Shown here: positions 9,548-17,376 of the stretch, in pieces
How the letters are laid out: each line of letters starts with the position of its first letter
Numbering within the stretch: position 1 is the first letter of the stretch
DNA from: Streptococcus sinensis
GTDB lineage: Bacteria; Bacillota; Bacilli; Lactobacillales; Streptococcaceae
Length of the DNA stretch: 38,855 bases
Assembly: GCF_000767835.1 (NCBI RefSeq)
Contig: NZ_JPEN01000073.1
Span: forward strand, 1 to 38,855
Direction: 5' to 3'
The notes under the pieces: generated by a model
The model's input: only the letters and a program-made list of their open reading frames with translations
The model's database searches: none
Told to the model about the DNA's origin: nothing
Translations under genes and position numbers: made by a program

Positions 9548-10285
9548 ATGAAAGATGTTATCGTGATTAAAATTGGCGGTGTTGCCGCTCAGAAATTATC
9601 CACTTCTTTTATCGAGCAGGTGAAAAATTGGGTCGATAATGGGAAAAAAATTATTCTTGTTCACGGAGGAGGTGTTGTCATCAATCAGCTCTTGCTGGAA
9701 CGTCATTTGCCGAGTCGTAAGATCAAGGGGCTGCGTGTGACCAACCAGTCGGATATTCCTATCATCAAGAAAGCTCTTCTGGATATCGTTGGGCAGGGTC
9801 TGACTCAACAGTTCAATCAGGCTGATATTGACAGCATTCAGTTAGTATCTCATCTGGGCCAGACTGTGTCGGCGGATTATATCGACAAATCAATTTATGG
9901 CTATGTTGGTCAGGTCACGGATATTCACAGTAGTTATTTGGAGCAGCTTTTGGATGACCATATTATTCCAGTTTTGGCTTCACTTGGGGAAAATGCAGAC
10001 GGTCAACTATTGAATATCAATGCGGATTATTTAGCTGCTGCTGTAGCTAAAAAATTTCAGGCAGAGAAATTGATTTTGATGACGGATACGCAAGGTGTCT
10101 TGGAGGATAAAAAAGTGCTGCCACAGATTTTGACCAGCCAAGTGCCCCAAAAAATCCAGAAAGGAATTATCAAGGATGGTATGATTCCAAAAATCGAAAG
10201 TGCTGTTCAGACAGTCCTATCTGGTGTCAGTCAGGTCTGGATTGGAAATAGTCTTTCGGCAGGAACCTTGATAGCAGAGGGATAA
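9548..10285 (+). CDS. argB: Acetylglutamate kinase
   Basis: Phosphorylates N-acetylglutamate with ATP, the second step of the pathway. Amino-acid kinase fold: KIGG at residues 7-10 near the N-terminus, then ILVHGGG near residues 36-42 and the conserved GMIPKIESA segment near residues 211-219. At 245 residues it is short, like the E. coli enzyme, and lacks the N-terminal extension found in arginine-inhibited hexameric forms. It sits 11 bases after argJ and 2 bases before argD. Confidence 0.96.
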   Translation: MKDVIVIKIGGVAAQKLSTSFIEQVKNWVDNGKKIILVHGGGVVINQLLLERHLPSRKIKGLRVTNQSDIPIIKKALLDIVGQGLTQQFNQADIDSIQLVSHLGQTVSADYIDKSIYGYVGQVTDIHSSYLEQLLDDHIIPVLASLGENADGQLLNINADYLAAAVAKKFQAEKLILMTDTQGVLEDKKVLPQILTSQVPQKIQKGIIKDGMIPKIESAVQTVLSGVSQVWIGNSLSAGTLIAEG

Positions 10286-10287
10286 AT

Positions 10288-11427
10288 ATGAGTTTTTTAT
10301 TTCAAAATTATAATCGAGCCTCGATTGAATTTGTCAAGGCCGAGGGCAACTATCTGATGGATAGTGAAGGGCGTGCTTATTTGGATTTTTCTTCTGGGAT
10401 TGGTGTGACCAATTTGGGCTTTCACCCACAAGTCCAAGCGGCTCTGCTTCGGCAGGCCGAGCAAATTTGGCACAGTCCCAATCTTTATCTCAGCTCACTG
10501 CAAGAAAAGGTGGCTGAGGAGTTGGTTGCTGGCTATGATTACCTAGCATTTTTCTGCAACAGTGGGGCGGAGGCCAATGAAGCAGCCATTAAGTTGGCCC
10601 GCAAGGCCAGTGGCAAGCAGGGGATTATTAGTTTTCAGCAGTCCTTTCACGGTCGGACTTTCGGGGCGATGGCTGCGACTGGCCAAGAGAAAATTAAAAT
10701 AGGATTTGGTGACGGTCTTTCTCATTTCAGCTATGCCATTTATAATGATTTAGCTAGTGTTAAAGCCTTAGTCAATAGTGATACTGCTGCTGTGATGCTG
10801 GAATTGGTTCAAGGAGAGTCGGGTGTCCTGCCAGCTGATGAGCAATTTGTTCAGGATTTAGCTGATTTTTGTCGGCAAAACAAGATTTTGCTAGTGGTGG
10901 ATGAGGTGCAGACAGGGATGGGTCGAACGGGCAAGCTTTATTCCTTTGAACACTATGACATTGTGCCAGATATTGTGACTTTGGCCAAGGGACTGGCCAA
11001 TGGAGTGCCAGTAGGGGCAATGCTAGGTAAGAAAGAGCTGGCTTCAGCCTTTAATTACGGCAGTCATGGTTCAACTTTTGGCGGTAATCGATTAGCCATG
11101 GCAGCTGCTTTAGAAACATTGCGCCAACTAAAAACACCTGACTTCATGGAAGAAGTTCAGGAGAAAAGCAGATTGCTAGTCGGAGAATTGCAAACAGCCC
11201 TTCAAGGAAATCCAAGGGTCCTAGCTATTAGAGGTCTGGGTTTGATGATTGGAATCGAAACAAGCTCTAACCTGTCTGTCCTAGTTGAAAAAGCACGGGA
11301 AAAAGGCTTGATTGTTCTTACAGCTGGAACGAATGTGATTCGCCTCCTGCCACCTCTGACCCTCAGTGAGGAAGAAATCCAGCGAGGCGTAGGCACTCTC
11401 AAGGAAGTATTTGAAGAAGTAGATTAG
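10288..11427 (+). CDS. argD: Acetylornithine aminotransferase
   Basis: A PLP-dependent class III aminotransferase converting N-acetylglutamate semialdehyde to N-acetylornithine. The PLP lysine is Lys234 in LAKGLANG. The Asp that contacts the PLP ring nitrogen is in VVDEVQTGMGRTGK, and the phosphate-binding segment is GSTFGGN. It is 379 residues, typical of the bacterial form. Last gene of argCJBD, followed at once by a terminator. Confidence 0.96.
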   Translation: MSFLFQNYNRASIEFVKAEGNYLMDSEGRAYLDFSSGIGVTNLGFHPQVQAALLRQAEQIWHSPNLYLSSLQEKVAEELVAGYDYLAFFCNSGAEANEAAIKLARKASGKQGIISFQQSFHGRTFGAMAATGQEKIKIGFGDGLSHFSYAIYNDLASVKALVNSDTAAVMLELVQGESGVLPADEQFVQDLADFCRQNKILLVVDEVQTGMGRTGKLYSFEHYDIVPDIVTLAKGLANGVPVGAMLGKKELASAFNYGSHGSTFGGNRLAMAAALETLRQLKTPDFMEEVQEKSRLLVGELQTALQGNPRVLAIRGLGLMIGIETSSNLSVLVEKAREKGLIVLTAGTNVIRLLPPLTLSEEEIQRGVGTLKEVFEEVD

Positions 11428-11430
11428 AAA

Positions 11431-11451
11431 CTCAGCTGAAGCTGGGTTTTC
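11431..11451 (+). terminator. Terminator of argCJBD
   Basis: CTCAGCT (11431-11437) pairs with AGCTGGG (11440-11446) over a 2-base loop and is followed by TTTT. Confidence 0.75.
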
Positions 11452-11453
11452 TT

Positions 11454-11537
11454 TTGTCAATGATTTTATACTTTATGACAAAAATATTTATTTTTTTGAC
11501 AAATATAATTGTCAAAAAGAAAAGAATCTGTTACAAT
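11454..11537 (+). promoter_or_regulatory. Promoter with TTGTCA/TGACAA operator array
   Basis: The promoter is TTGTCA (11509-11514), a 17-base spacer, then TACAAT (11532-11537) with TG at -1/-2 of the extended position. The -35 is one arm of a perfect 10-bp inverted repeat, TTTTTGACAA (11493-11502) and TTGTCAAAAA (11509-11518), with a 6-base spacer. Two more half-sites, TTGTCAA (11454-11460) and TGACAA (11476-11481), form an outer, wider-spaced inverted pair. The layout suggests an operator, most simply for the XRE protein encoded by the second gene; this binding is inference. Confidence 0.6.
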
Positions 11538-11575
11538 GTATTTAAGTTAAGAAGAAAAGACAAAAGGAGGGACTC

Positions 11576-11896
11576 ATGGATATACTGTTTTGGTTTCTAG
11601 TTCCGGTATGTTTCGTTTTTTGGTTGACATCATCCAGTAAATTGAACAATGTGAAAAGGAAGTTGAAACGTTTAGAGAGAAATAAAGAAAGGAGTGGAGA
11701 AATGTCACGTTTTTTTAAAGAAATGATTGGGAAAAAACCGATCATAATCGGTGAAGTTTTAGGGACAGAGTCCTGGGAGGTAGTTGATGCCGATGACGAT
11801 TGGGTTAAGTTGAGTAAGACCAATAAAAAAGGTCAAACAAGAATGAAATTGATGCGAATTGACGATATCAAATCTGTTGAACTGAGAGAGGGCTGA
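11576..11896 (+). CDS. Small membrane-anchored protein of unknown function
   Basis: A 106-residue protein I do not recognise. Residues 2-20 form one hydrophobic segment. A strongly basic, probably helical stretch follows (KLNNVKRKLKRLERNKERS, about 24-42), then a C-terminal part of about 60 residues with beta-strand character (IIIGEVLG, WEVVDADDDWVKL). The topology suggests a single membrane anchor with a cytoplasmic domain. ATG 11576 follows AAAGGAGG. It is the first gene of the unit containing the XRE regulator, which starts 11 bases downstream; such gene pairs often encode a membrane partner of the regulator, but that is inference. Confidence 0.75.
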   Translation: MDILFWFLVPVCFVFWLTSSSKLNNVKRKLKRLERNKERSGEMSRFFKEMIGKKPIIIGEVLGTESWEVVDADDDWVKLSKTNKKGQTRMKLMRIDDIKSVELREG

Positions 11897-11907
11897 GAGG
11901 TGTTGTT

Positions 11908-12114
11908 ATGAAGCTGAAAAATCGACTGAAAGAGCTGAGGGCTAGAGACGGGCTGAATCAGACTGAGCTGGCCAAGAAAGCCGGCGTGTCGCGGCAAACG
12001 ATTAGTTTGCTCGAGCGGGATGAGTACACACCTTCCGTGGTTATTGCTCTCAAAATTGCTCAGATTTTCAACGAAAATGTCGAAAATGTTTTTCGCCTAG
12101 TGGAGGAAGAATAG
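11908..12114 (+). CDS. XRE-family helix-turn-helix regulator, 68 residues
   Basis: A minimal Cro/C1-type DNA-binding protein made of little more than the HTH domain. The recognition region is LNQTELAKKAGVSRQTISLLERDEYTPS at about residues 16-43, followed by LKIAQIFNENVENVF typical of the YvaO/short-XRE type. There is no effector or dimerisation domain. GAGAGGTG precedes ATG 11908. It is cotranscribed with the small membrane protein upstream and probably with the membrane genes downstream. Its likely target is the inverted repeat at the head of the unit. Confidence 0.93.
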   Translation: MKLKNRLKELRARDGLNQTELAKKAGVSRQTISLLERDEYTPSVVIALKIAQIFNENVENVFRLVEEE

Positions 12115-12151
12115 AATGTTAGGAAAAATCGGGAACTGAAGATATTTAATG

Positions 12152-12191
12152 CTAGTCATCTTAGCGACTTAGGGTTTACTTTGCTGACTAG
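12152..12191 (+). repeat. Inverted repeat between XRE gene and PspC-like gene
   Basis: CTAGTCA (12152-12158) and TGACTAG (12185-12191) are perfect complements separated by 26 bases. No T-run follows, so a terminator is unlikely. It may be an operator or a leader hairpin. Confidence 0.35.
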
Positions 12192-12239
12192 TAAGCTAGA
12201 GGTCATAAAGTGACGGAAAGTAAAACAAGGAGAAAAACA

Positions 12240-12593
12240 ATGCAAGAATTTATGGAAAATTTTAAAGTTAACGAAGAACAAGCAAAAATTGCTGGTGTTT
12301 GCGCAGGTTTGGCGGATTATTTTGGGATAAAGGTAGCTTATATTCGTCTGATCTTCGGAGTTGTAGTGCTATCGTCGACTGAGTTGGGGATTTTTGTAGC
12401 CTTGGGCTATGCCTATCTGGCAGGATGGTTCCAAAAGGATTATTTGTGGGATAAAATGAGCAAAAAAGTCAGAAATCACTTTATTTTTCTGATGACAGTG
12501 CTGATTATTTTACCTTTATTTGGTCGTGAAATACTGGAAACTGCCTCTGACTTTCTTAGCCAAGTCATGGCTTGGCTGACTGCACTTATTTAA
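12240..12593 (+). CDS. PspC-domain membrane protein
   Basis: A 117-residue protein with a PspC domain near its N-terminus: KIAGVCAGLADYFGIKVAYIRLIFGVVVL at about residues 18-46, the classic GxxxGLAxYF signature. Two or three hydrophobic segments follow. ATG 12240 is favoured by AAGGAG at 12228-12233; an in-frame GTG at 12210 has no site. PspC-type proteins are linked to envelope-stress signalling in other bacteria, but a partner PspA or LiaF gene is not in the window. Next in line is the DUF3169-like gene, 15 bases later. Confidence 0.85.
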   Translation: MQEFMENFKVNEEQAKIAGVCAGLADYFGIKVAYIRLIFGVVVLSSTELGIFVALGYAYLAGWFQKDYLWDKMSKKVRNHFIFLMTVLIILPLFGREILETASDFLSQVMAWLTALI

Positions 12594-12608
12594 GTATAGG
12601 AGAAAACA

Positions 12609-13349
12609 ATGTCAACAAAGAAAAGAATATTGAGAAATATCGGCATCTTAATTCTTGCTATTATATTAGGAGGAGTAGTTGGATTTATAATGGCTCATTT
12701 TGAACATTTTTCTTGGCCGACCGTCTTAAATGTTGAACTGCTGAAGAACATTGGCCGAGCGAGTTTGTTCATTCTCTATCCCGTAACCTTTTTCTTGCTC
12801 TATCAGACGCATAAAGTTCACGGGGCTTACCAGAGAGAAGAAGATGATGACAAAAGCTATGAGCTCTATCGTCAAACCTTCAAGACCTTAGAATATGCGA
12901 CGATTTTATATAATATCTCGTCTGCACTAACTCTATTCACCCTCTTTGTAGGAGTGAGCTACCTAGGTCCGCTACTAGGGTCAGAAACGACGATTGACAT
13001 TCCATTTTATGATATTGCACTGTTTCTTGCTTTGATTTTAGGTCAAATTCTTGTATTGAAAACCACTCAGAAGGTTCGTCAATATAAATTATCTGCTATG
13101 CCAACCATTGAGGAGATGAAGGACTATGCGCTGTCCTATGATGAAGGGGAGTTGCAGGCTCATTATGAACAAAGCTTTTTGACCCTCTTCAATCTCAATC
13201 AGCGCCTCATTCCAGGCCTTTATGTCTTACTCTTTATTCTTGGAGCTGGGACACCAATGCAGGTCGCTTCTGGTATGATTGTCTTAACCATTATTTTTGT
13301 CTATATCAATGCGGAGTCTTATCAAGCAGTTAAAAGATATTTCAAATAA
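12609..13349 (+). CDS. DUF3169-like polytopic membrane protein
   Basis: A 246-residue protein with about six hydrophobic segments: residues 9-28, 48-65, 96-118, 131-149, 198-214 and 218-234. The two long hydrophilic parts are EEDDDKSYELYRQTFK and the loop with MPTIEEMKDYALSYDEGE. The pattern recalls the DUF3169 family, which I know mainly from Firmicutes beside short XRE regulators. AGGAG precedes ATG 12609. No catalytic motif is visible and the function is unknown. Confidence 0.75.
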   Translation: MSTKKRILRNIGILILAIILGGVVGFIMAHFEHFSWPTVLNVELLKNIGRASLFILYPVTFFLLYQTHKVHGAYQREEDDDKSYELYRQTFKTLEYATILYNISSALTLFTLFVGVSYLGPLLGSETTIDIPFYDIALFLALILGQILVLKTTQKVRQYKLSAMPTIEEMKDYALSYDEGELQAHYEQSFLTLFNLNQRLIPGLYVLLFILGAGTPMQVASGMIVLTIIFVYINAESYQAVKRYFK

Positions 13350-13378
13350 GCTGTTTGGCGGCCAAAAAGGAGTTCATC

Positions 13379-13933
13379 ATGAAATTAATCAAAAAAATCA
13401 ACTTTATGGAAGAAAAGAAATATGTAATCGGTCTAAATGTAGCGGGGATCTTGCTGATTTTTCCCTTCTCTGTGCTTTTTGCGAAATTGACCCAGCTAAT
13501 CTTCCGAGCCGATCATTATGATTTTTCGGGTCTAGATATCGTCTATTTGTTAGTTTTTACCTTTATCCTTGTCGTCATCCATGAGTACATCCACGGTTTC
13601 TTCTTCAAGTTTTTTGGTAAAGGGAAAGCCAAGGTCAAGTTTGGTTTTAAAAATGGGATGGCCTATGCGACTAGTCCAGGTACCTTCTACCATCGTAAGG
13701 ACTTCTTGGTCATTGGTTTGGCTCCCTTTGTTTTGATTAGCCTACTTCTGACTTTATTGGCCATGCTGGGCTTGCTCAGTTCAACTCTCTACATGCCTCT
13801 AGCTAGTCTTCATGCAGCGGGTTGTGTTGGTGACTTTTACATCGCTTTGCTGCTGTTGGGGCAGACTGATGATATTCTCATCGAGGATACTGAGGTTGGC
13901 ATGAATTTTTACCAGAAAGAAGAAGGAAATTAG
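13379..13933 (+). CDS. DUF3267-like putative membrane zinc metalloprotease
   Basis: A 184-residue protein with four or so membrane segments. The zinc-protease motif HEYIH is at residues 68-72, inside a hydrophobic helix, and a later HAAGCVGDFYIALLLL segment could give the third ligand. This is the arrangement of DUF3267/site-2-protease-like proteins. ATG 13379 has AAAAAGGAG in front; the in-frame TTG at 13355 has none. Last gene of the 11.6-13.9 kb unit. An intramembrane protease beside a regulator and a PspC protein hints at regulated cleavage, which is inference. Confidence 0.8.
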   Translation: MKLIKKINFMEEKKYVIGLNVAGILLIFPFSVLFAKLTQLIFRADHYDFSGLDIVYLLVFTFILVVIHEYIHGFFFKFFGKGKAKVKFGFKNGMAYATSPGTFYHRKDFLVIGLAPFVLISLLLTLLAMLGLLSSTLYMPLASLHAAGCVGDFYIALLLLGQTDDILIEDTEVGMNFYQKEEGN

Positions 13934-14036
13934 GTCATCAAAGTTACTTGCTATTAGGCTTATTGATAAAGAGTTTTAGTCTTGGTTCTTTCGAAGTCAA
14001 AAACAAAGTTTAAGTGTATTTTATCTGGTACAAAAT

Positions 14037-14128
14037 AAAAAAGATTATCAACTTGAACCGCACCCCAAAAAGTTAGATTTTTCTGTCTAACTTTTTGGGG
14101 TCAGTACAACTTGGTTGATAATCTTTTT
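14037..14128. terminator. Bidirectional terminator split by a small insertion
   Basis: AAAAAAGATTATCAAC (14037-14052) is complementary to GTTGATAATCTTTTT (14114-14128), with T-runs usable on both strands. It lies between convergent genes (the DUF3267-like gene and zwf). Removing 14054-14108 and one ACT restores a 10-bp stem with a 3-base TTG loop, so this was an ordinary terminator before the insertion. Confidence 0.8.
14054..14108. mobile_element. 55-bp MITE-like element made of two IS3-type ends
   Basis: The element begins TG and ends CA. It is nearly all inverted repeat: ACCCCAAAAAGTTAGA on the left and TCTAACTTTTTGGGGT on the right around an 8-base centre, with diverged outer ends. It is flanked by ACT at 14051-14053 and 14109-14111, a 3-bp target duplication typical of IS3-family insertion. 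There is no coding capacity. The terminal sequence looks like ends I remember from streptococcal IS3-family elements, but I have not compared it. Confidence 0.65.
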
Positions 14129-14220
14129 ATGTTCTGTTTTACTTTTTTTTCAAAGAACTTGCCATCTGGCTAGTAATTCCTAGTGTTGTGTGCTTATCGT
14201 TCTATGTTTGAAAGTAGCTC

Positions 14221-15681
14221 TTATTTATCAGGCTGCCATTGCCATCTGGCTCCGAATTGCGCTAATAGATCAAAGGCAGCTTCTGGTCCCATAGAACCAA
14301 CAGCGTATTCATGCAGCGGCACTTGGTTTTGGCTCCACAACTGTTCGATTTTATCAATCAATTCCCAGCTAGCTTTGACTTCATCCCAGTGGCTGAAATT
14401 GGTCGAGTCGTTATTGAGGACGTCAAAAATCAGCTTTTCATACGGGTCTGGAGAGGCTCCTGAGGCTGTGGCATCTGTCCGGTAATCAAATGAAATCGGG
14501 GCTAGATTAAAGAGCTCGCCGACTTCTTTTCCGTTGACACTGAGTGAAAATCCTTCGGTTGGCTGGATGTAAATAGTCAAAATATTTGGTTTGAGCGGCT
14601 CACCAAAAATGGAATTCATCTGCTTGAACACAATATTGACATGAGTACCCTTTGCGGTCAGGCGTTTTCCAGTTCGGAAGAAGAAAGGCACATCACGGAA
14701 ACGGTCAGTATCAATAAAGAAGGCACCAGAAACAAAAGTTTCAGTGGTCGATTCAGCATTGACATTGGGCTCGCTACGGTAGGAAATGTATTTTTTGCCG
14801 TTGACTTTGCCAGACTTGTATTGCCCCCGAATGAAGAGACGCTTCAAATCGTCCTCACTTGGCTGAACAAGGCGCTCAAAAACTTTGACTTTTTCTGCTC
14901 GAATGTTTTCTTTGGTAAAGCTTTTTGGCTTATCCATGGCTAGTAGAGAGAGGAGTTGCAAGGTATGATTCTGCACCATATCACGGAGGGCTCCGGACTG
15001 ATCATAATAGCCACCGCGTTCTTCAACACCGAGCTTTTCAGCAAAAGTAATCTGCACATTATCAATGTAATCGCGATTCCAAATATTTTCAAACAGGAGA
15101 TTAGCAAAACGAATCGCGAAGATGTTTTGGATCATTTCCTTGCCCAGATAGTGGTCAATCCGGAAAATCTGTTCTTCGTCAAAAGTGGCCAGTAAGTCTT
15201 CGTTGAGCTTGCTGGCAGTTGCCAGATCTGTCCCAAAGGGTTTTTCGACAATCAGACGCTCAAATCCTTTTCCATCAACGATATGTTCAGATTTGAGGTG
15301 CTTGGCAATGGTTCCAAAAAACTGAGGAGCCATAGAGAGGAAGAAGAGTTTATTGTTCTCTGCCTGATATTCCTCATTGAGCTTGTTTTGTAGCTTGCAC
15401 AGCTCAATATAATGCTCGGTATCCTGCACATCGTGGCTTTGATAATAAAAATGACTGGCGAATTCTTGGGCTTGCTCAGGACTGTCAGCTAGGTCTGAGA
15501 TAGAGTCGACAACGACAGACTCAAAATATTCCTTACTCCAAGGTCTGCGGGCAGTTCCGATAACGGCAAAATGTTCAGAAAGATTGCCAGATTTATAAAG
15601 TCTAAACAGGGAAGGATAAAGTTTTCTTTGGGCTAAGTCGCCACTGGCACCGAAAATTGTAACAATAACTTTTGAAGACAT
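14221..15681 (-). CDS. zwf: Glucose-6-phosphate 1-dehydrogenase
   Basis: Oxidises glucose-6-phosphate to 6-phosphogluconolactone with NADP, the entry to the oxidative pentose phosphate pathway. The coenzyme motif GASGDLA is at residues 11-17, EKPFG at 146-150 and the substrate/catalytic signature RIDHYLGKE at 174-182. The 486-residue length is normal. It has its own extended -10 promoter and faces the shared terminator at 14.04-14.13 kb. It appears monocistronic; the drug exporter gene upstream ends in its own hairpin. Confidence 0.98.
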   Translation of the reverse strand: MSSKVIVTIFGASGDLAQRKLYPSLFRLYKSGNLSEHFAVIGTARRPWSKEYFESVVVDSISDLADSPEQAQEFASHFYYQSHDVQDTEHYIELCKLQNKLNEEYQAENNKLFFLSMAPQFFGTIAKHLKSEHIVDGKGFERLIVEKPFGTDLATASKLNEDLLATFDEEQIFRIDHYLGKEMIQNIFAIRFANLLFENIWNRDYIDNVQITFAEKLGVEERGGYYDQSGALRDMVQNHTLQLLSLLAMDKPKSFTKENIRAEKVKVFERLVQPSEDDLKRLFIRGQYKSGKVNGKKYISYRSEPNVNAESTTETFVSGAFFIDTDRFRDVPFFFRTGKRLTAKGTHVNIVFKQMNSIFGEPLKPNILTIYIQPTEGFSLSVNGKEVGELFNLAPISFDYRTDATASGASPDPYEKLIFDVLNNDSTNFSHWDEVKASWELIDKIEQLWSQNQVPLHEYAVGSMGPEAAFDLLAQFGARWQWQPDK

Positions 15682-15715
15682 GATACCTATTACCTATCTA
15701 AATGTGATTGTTTCT

Positions 15716-15721
15716 ATTTTA
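15716..15721 (-). promoter_or_regulatory. Extended -10 promoter of zwf
   Basis: On the - strand TGA-TAAAAT (15724 down to 15716). The sequence around it closely matches that at pepF (TTGTGATAAAATAGAAA in both). No clear -35. Confidence 0.6.
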
Positions 15722-15769
15722 TCACAATTTTCAGAAAAATTGTATTTGAAAAATTCGGATTTGGTGGAA

Positions 15770-15797
15770 AGAAAATATCCCGAGGGAAAGTCGGGAT
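15770..15797 (-). terminator. Terminator of the MFS gene
   Basis: On the - strand ATCCCGA (15797-15791) pairs with TCGGGAT (15783-15777), followed by a T-rich stretch. Confidence 0.75.
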
Positions 15798-15803
15798 ACG
15801 AGT

Positions 15804-17168
15804 TTAGGATTGGCTTTTCTTCTTGATAGCGCGAAAGAGGAAATAGTAGAAAATAAAGTTGCCACCCACGAGGACTAAAAGCAAGCTGAAGACATTGTGG
15901 ACACCAGTTGTGGTGTCGGGTGCTTGATTGAGCAGGACGGCTGCAATTGCTGTTCCCAAGGCGCCTGCGAAGGTCTGAGCTAGTTGAAAGAGGGCAGTTA
16001 CATCTGCTGTTTTTCCTTTGCTGGCTTGTGAGGCGGAAAGAGCCATAGTATTGTTGAAGGCCATGTTGCGGCCCAGAGTAAAGAGGATATAAAAACCTAA
16101 GATTAGTGGGAGATTGAGCCAGTTTGTAAAGAAGCTATAGACAATCATGACGAGAAAGACTAGGCTATTACCGCCAAAGAGAGATAGTTTAGGGCCTTTG
16201 TTATCGTATAATTTTCCCAGAAAAGGAGACATGAAAGCTCCGATCATAGTTCCTGGAAGGAGGGAAAATCCAGCTTGAGCGGTTGAGACATTCTTGACCA
16301 GCACGAGAAAGTTGGGAATGAGAAAATTGCTGGATAGGTTGGAAAATTGAAAGATCAAAAAAGGTAGAATTCCAAAGAAAATCGTTGGTTCTTTCAAGAT
16401 ACGGATGTCCAGAAATGGATGTTGGACAGTCAGACTCCGCCAGATGAAAAAGACAAAGGAAAGGAGGAAAACAGCCAGATACAGCCAATTAACGCTGGCT
16501 CCCTCTTCCAAACTGGAAATGGTCATTAAAGAAAAGGAAAGGGCAACTGCAAGAGAGAGAAAGCCAAGCACATCAAAAGGACGCTTGCTTTTACCAGTTG
16601 AATTTTGTAGGTTAAAATAGGCTAGTAAAAAAGAAATGATGGGAACCGGTAAGATACAGGTATAAATCATATGCCAGTCAAAGGAGGCAATCATATAGCC
16701 TCCGTAGGTCGGGCCGATGGCTGGTGCCAGGCTGATGACTAGACCGCTCAGTCCCATGAAAAGTCCAATATTTTTCCGAGGGATTCGTTCTACAATGAGA
16801 TTAAACATGAGCGGCATGGCAATTCCAGTTGCTCCGCCTTGGAGGATTCGTCCTATCATTAGGAAGGTAAAATCTTGTGCCAGCGTGGCAATCAGATTTC
16901 CAAGGCTAAAGATGGCGAGTGAGGTAAAGAGGATGCGACGCTCCGTCCAGTTGTGGGCCAGAGTCGCTCCCAGCGTTATAGTGATGGCGACCGCCAGCAG
17001 GTAGCCAGTCGTAATCCATTGTAGTACTCCTAGGCCCAAGCCAAAGACCTGGCTGAGGTGGGGAAAGGTCACATTCATACTAGTCTCTGAAAGAATCCCA
17101 GCAAAGGCGACCAAGGCCACAGCTAGAATAGAAAGCAAATCTTGTTTCGTTGCTTTTTCTTGCTTCAT
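15804..17168 (-). CDS. MFS multidrug exporter, DHA2 (EmrB/QacA) type
   Basis: A proton-driven exporter in the cytoplasmic membrane; 454 residues with 12 to 14 hydrophobic segments. The signatures are GRILQGGATGIAMPLMFN near residues 107-124 and motif C, GLVISLAPAIGPTYGGY, near 141-157, marking a drug:H+ antiporter. The C-terminus ends in basic RAIKKKSQS. AAGGAG precedes the ATG. The promoter has an extended -10 (TGC-TACAAT) at 17211-17216. No regulator gene is adjacent, and the substrate cannot be told from the sequence. Confidence 0.9.
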   Translation of the reverse strand: MKQEKATKQDLLSILAVALVAFAGILSETSMNVTFPHLSQVFGLGLGVLQWITTGYLLAVAITITLGATLAHNWTERRILFTSLAIFSLGNLIATLAQDFTFLMIGRILQGGATGIAMPLMFNLIVERIPRKNIGLFMGLSGLVISLAPAIGPTYGGYMIASFDWHMIYTCILPVPIISFLLAYFNLQNSTGKSKRPFDVLGFLSLAVALSFSLMTISSLEEGASVNWLYLAVFLLSFVFFIWRSLTVQHPFLDIRILKEPTIFFGILPFLIFQFSNLSSNFLIPNFLVLVKNVSTAQAGFSLLPGTMIGAFMSPFLGKLYDNKGPKLSLFGGNSLVFLVMIVYSFFTNWLNLPLILGFYILFTLGRNMAFNNTMALSASQASKGKTADVTALFQLAQTFAGALGTAIAAVLLNQAPDTTTGVHNVFSLLLVLVGGNFIFYYFLFRAIKKKSQS

Positions 17169-17210
17169 AAAAATAACTCCTTTTCAAATGAGATAGTATT
17201 ATTGTAGCAC

Positions 17211-17216
17211 GATTTT
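17211..17216 (-). promoter_or_regulatory. Extended -10 promoter of the MFS gene
   Basis: On the - strand TACAAT preceded by TGC. An inverted repeat AAAGTT/AACTTT lies just upstream of it (about 17236-17254) and could be an operator. Confidence 0.5.
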
Positions 17217-17338
17217 TCCGAGAGAGGAGAGAAAAAAGTTAAATATCAACTTTAATCAAGGCTCTTCTAATTTATAAAATCCAGTCAGACCAACTTTGTA
17301 AAGGGGAAAGAATGAATTGCAAGGCTTGCATATAAAAG

Positions 17339-17372
17339 AAACACCCATGAAAATGGATTTTCACAGGTGTTT
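17339..17372 (-). terminator. Terminator of the YraQ/TIGR03943 operon
   Basis: Sixteen-base arms (17357-17372 and 17339-17354) form a near-perfect stem with one or two weak pairs, followed on the - strand by TTTCTTTTATAT. Confidence 0.8.
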
Positions 17373-17376
17373 GACT

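Noticed and set aside
17315-17335. TGCAAGGCTTGCA palindrome as an operator
   Set aside because: It lies well upstream of the MFS promoter and downstream of the other operon, with no promoter nearby to control.
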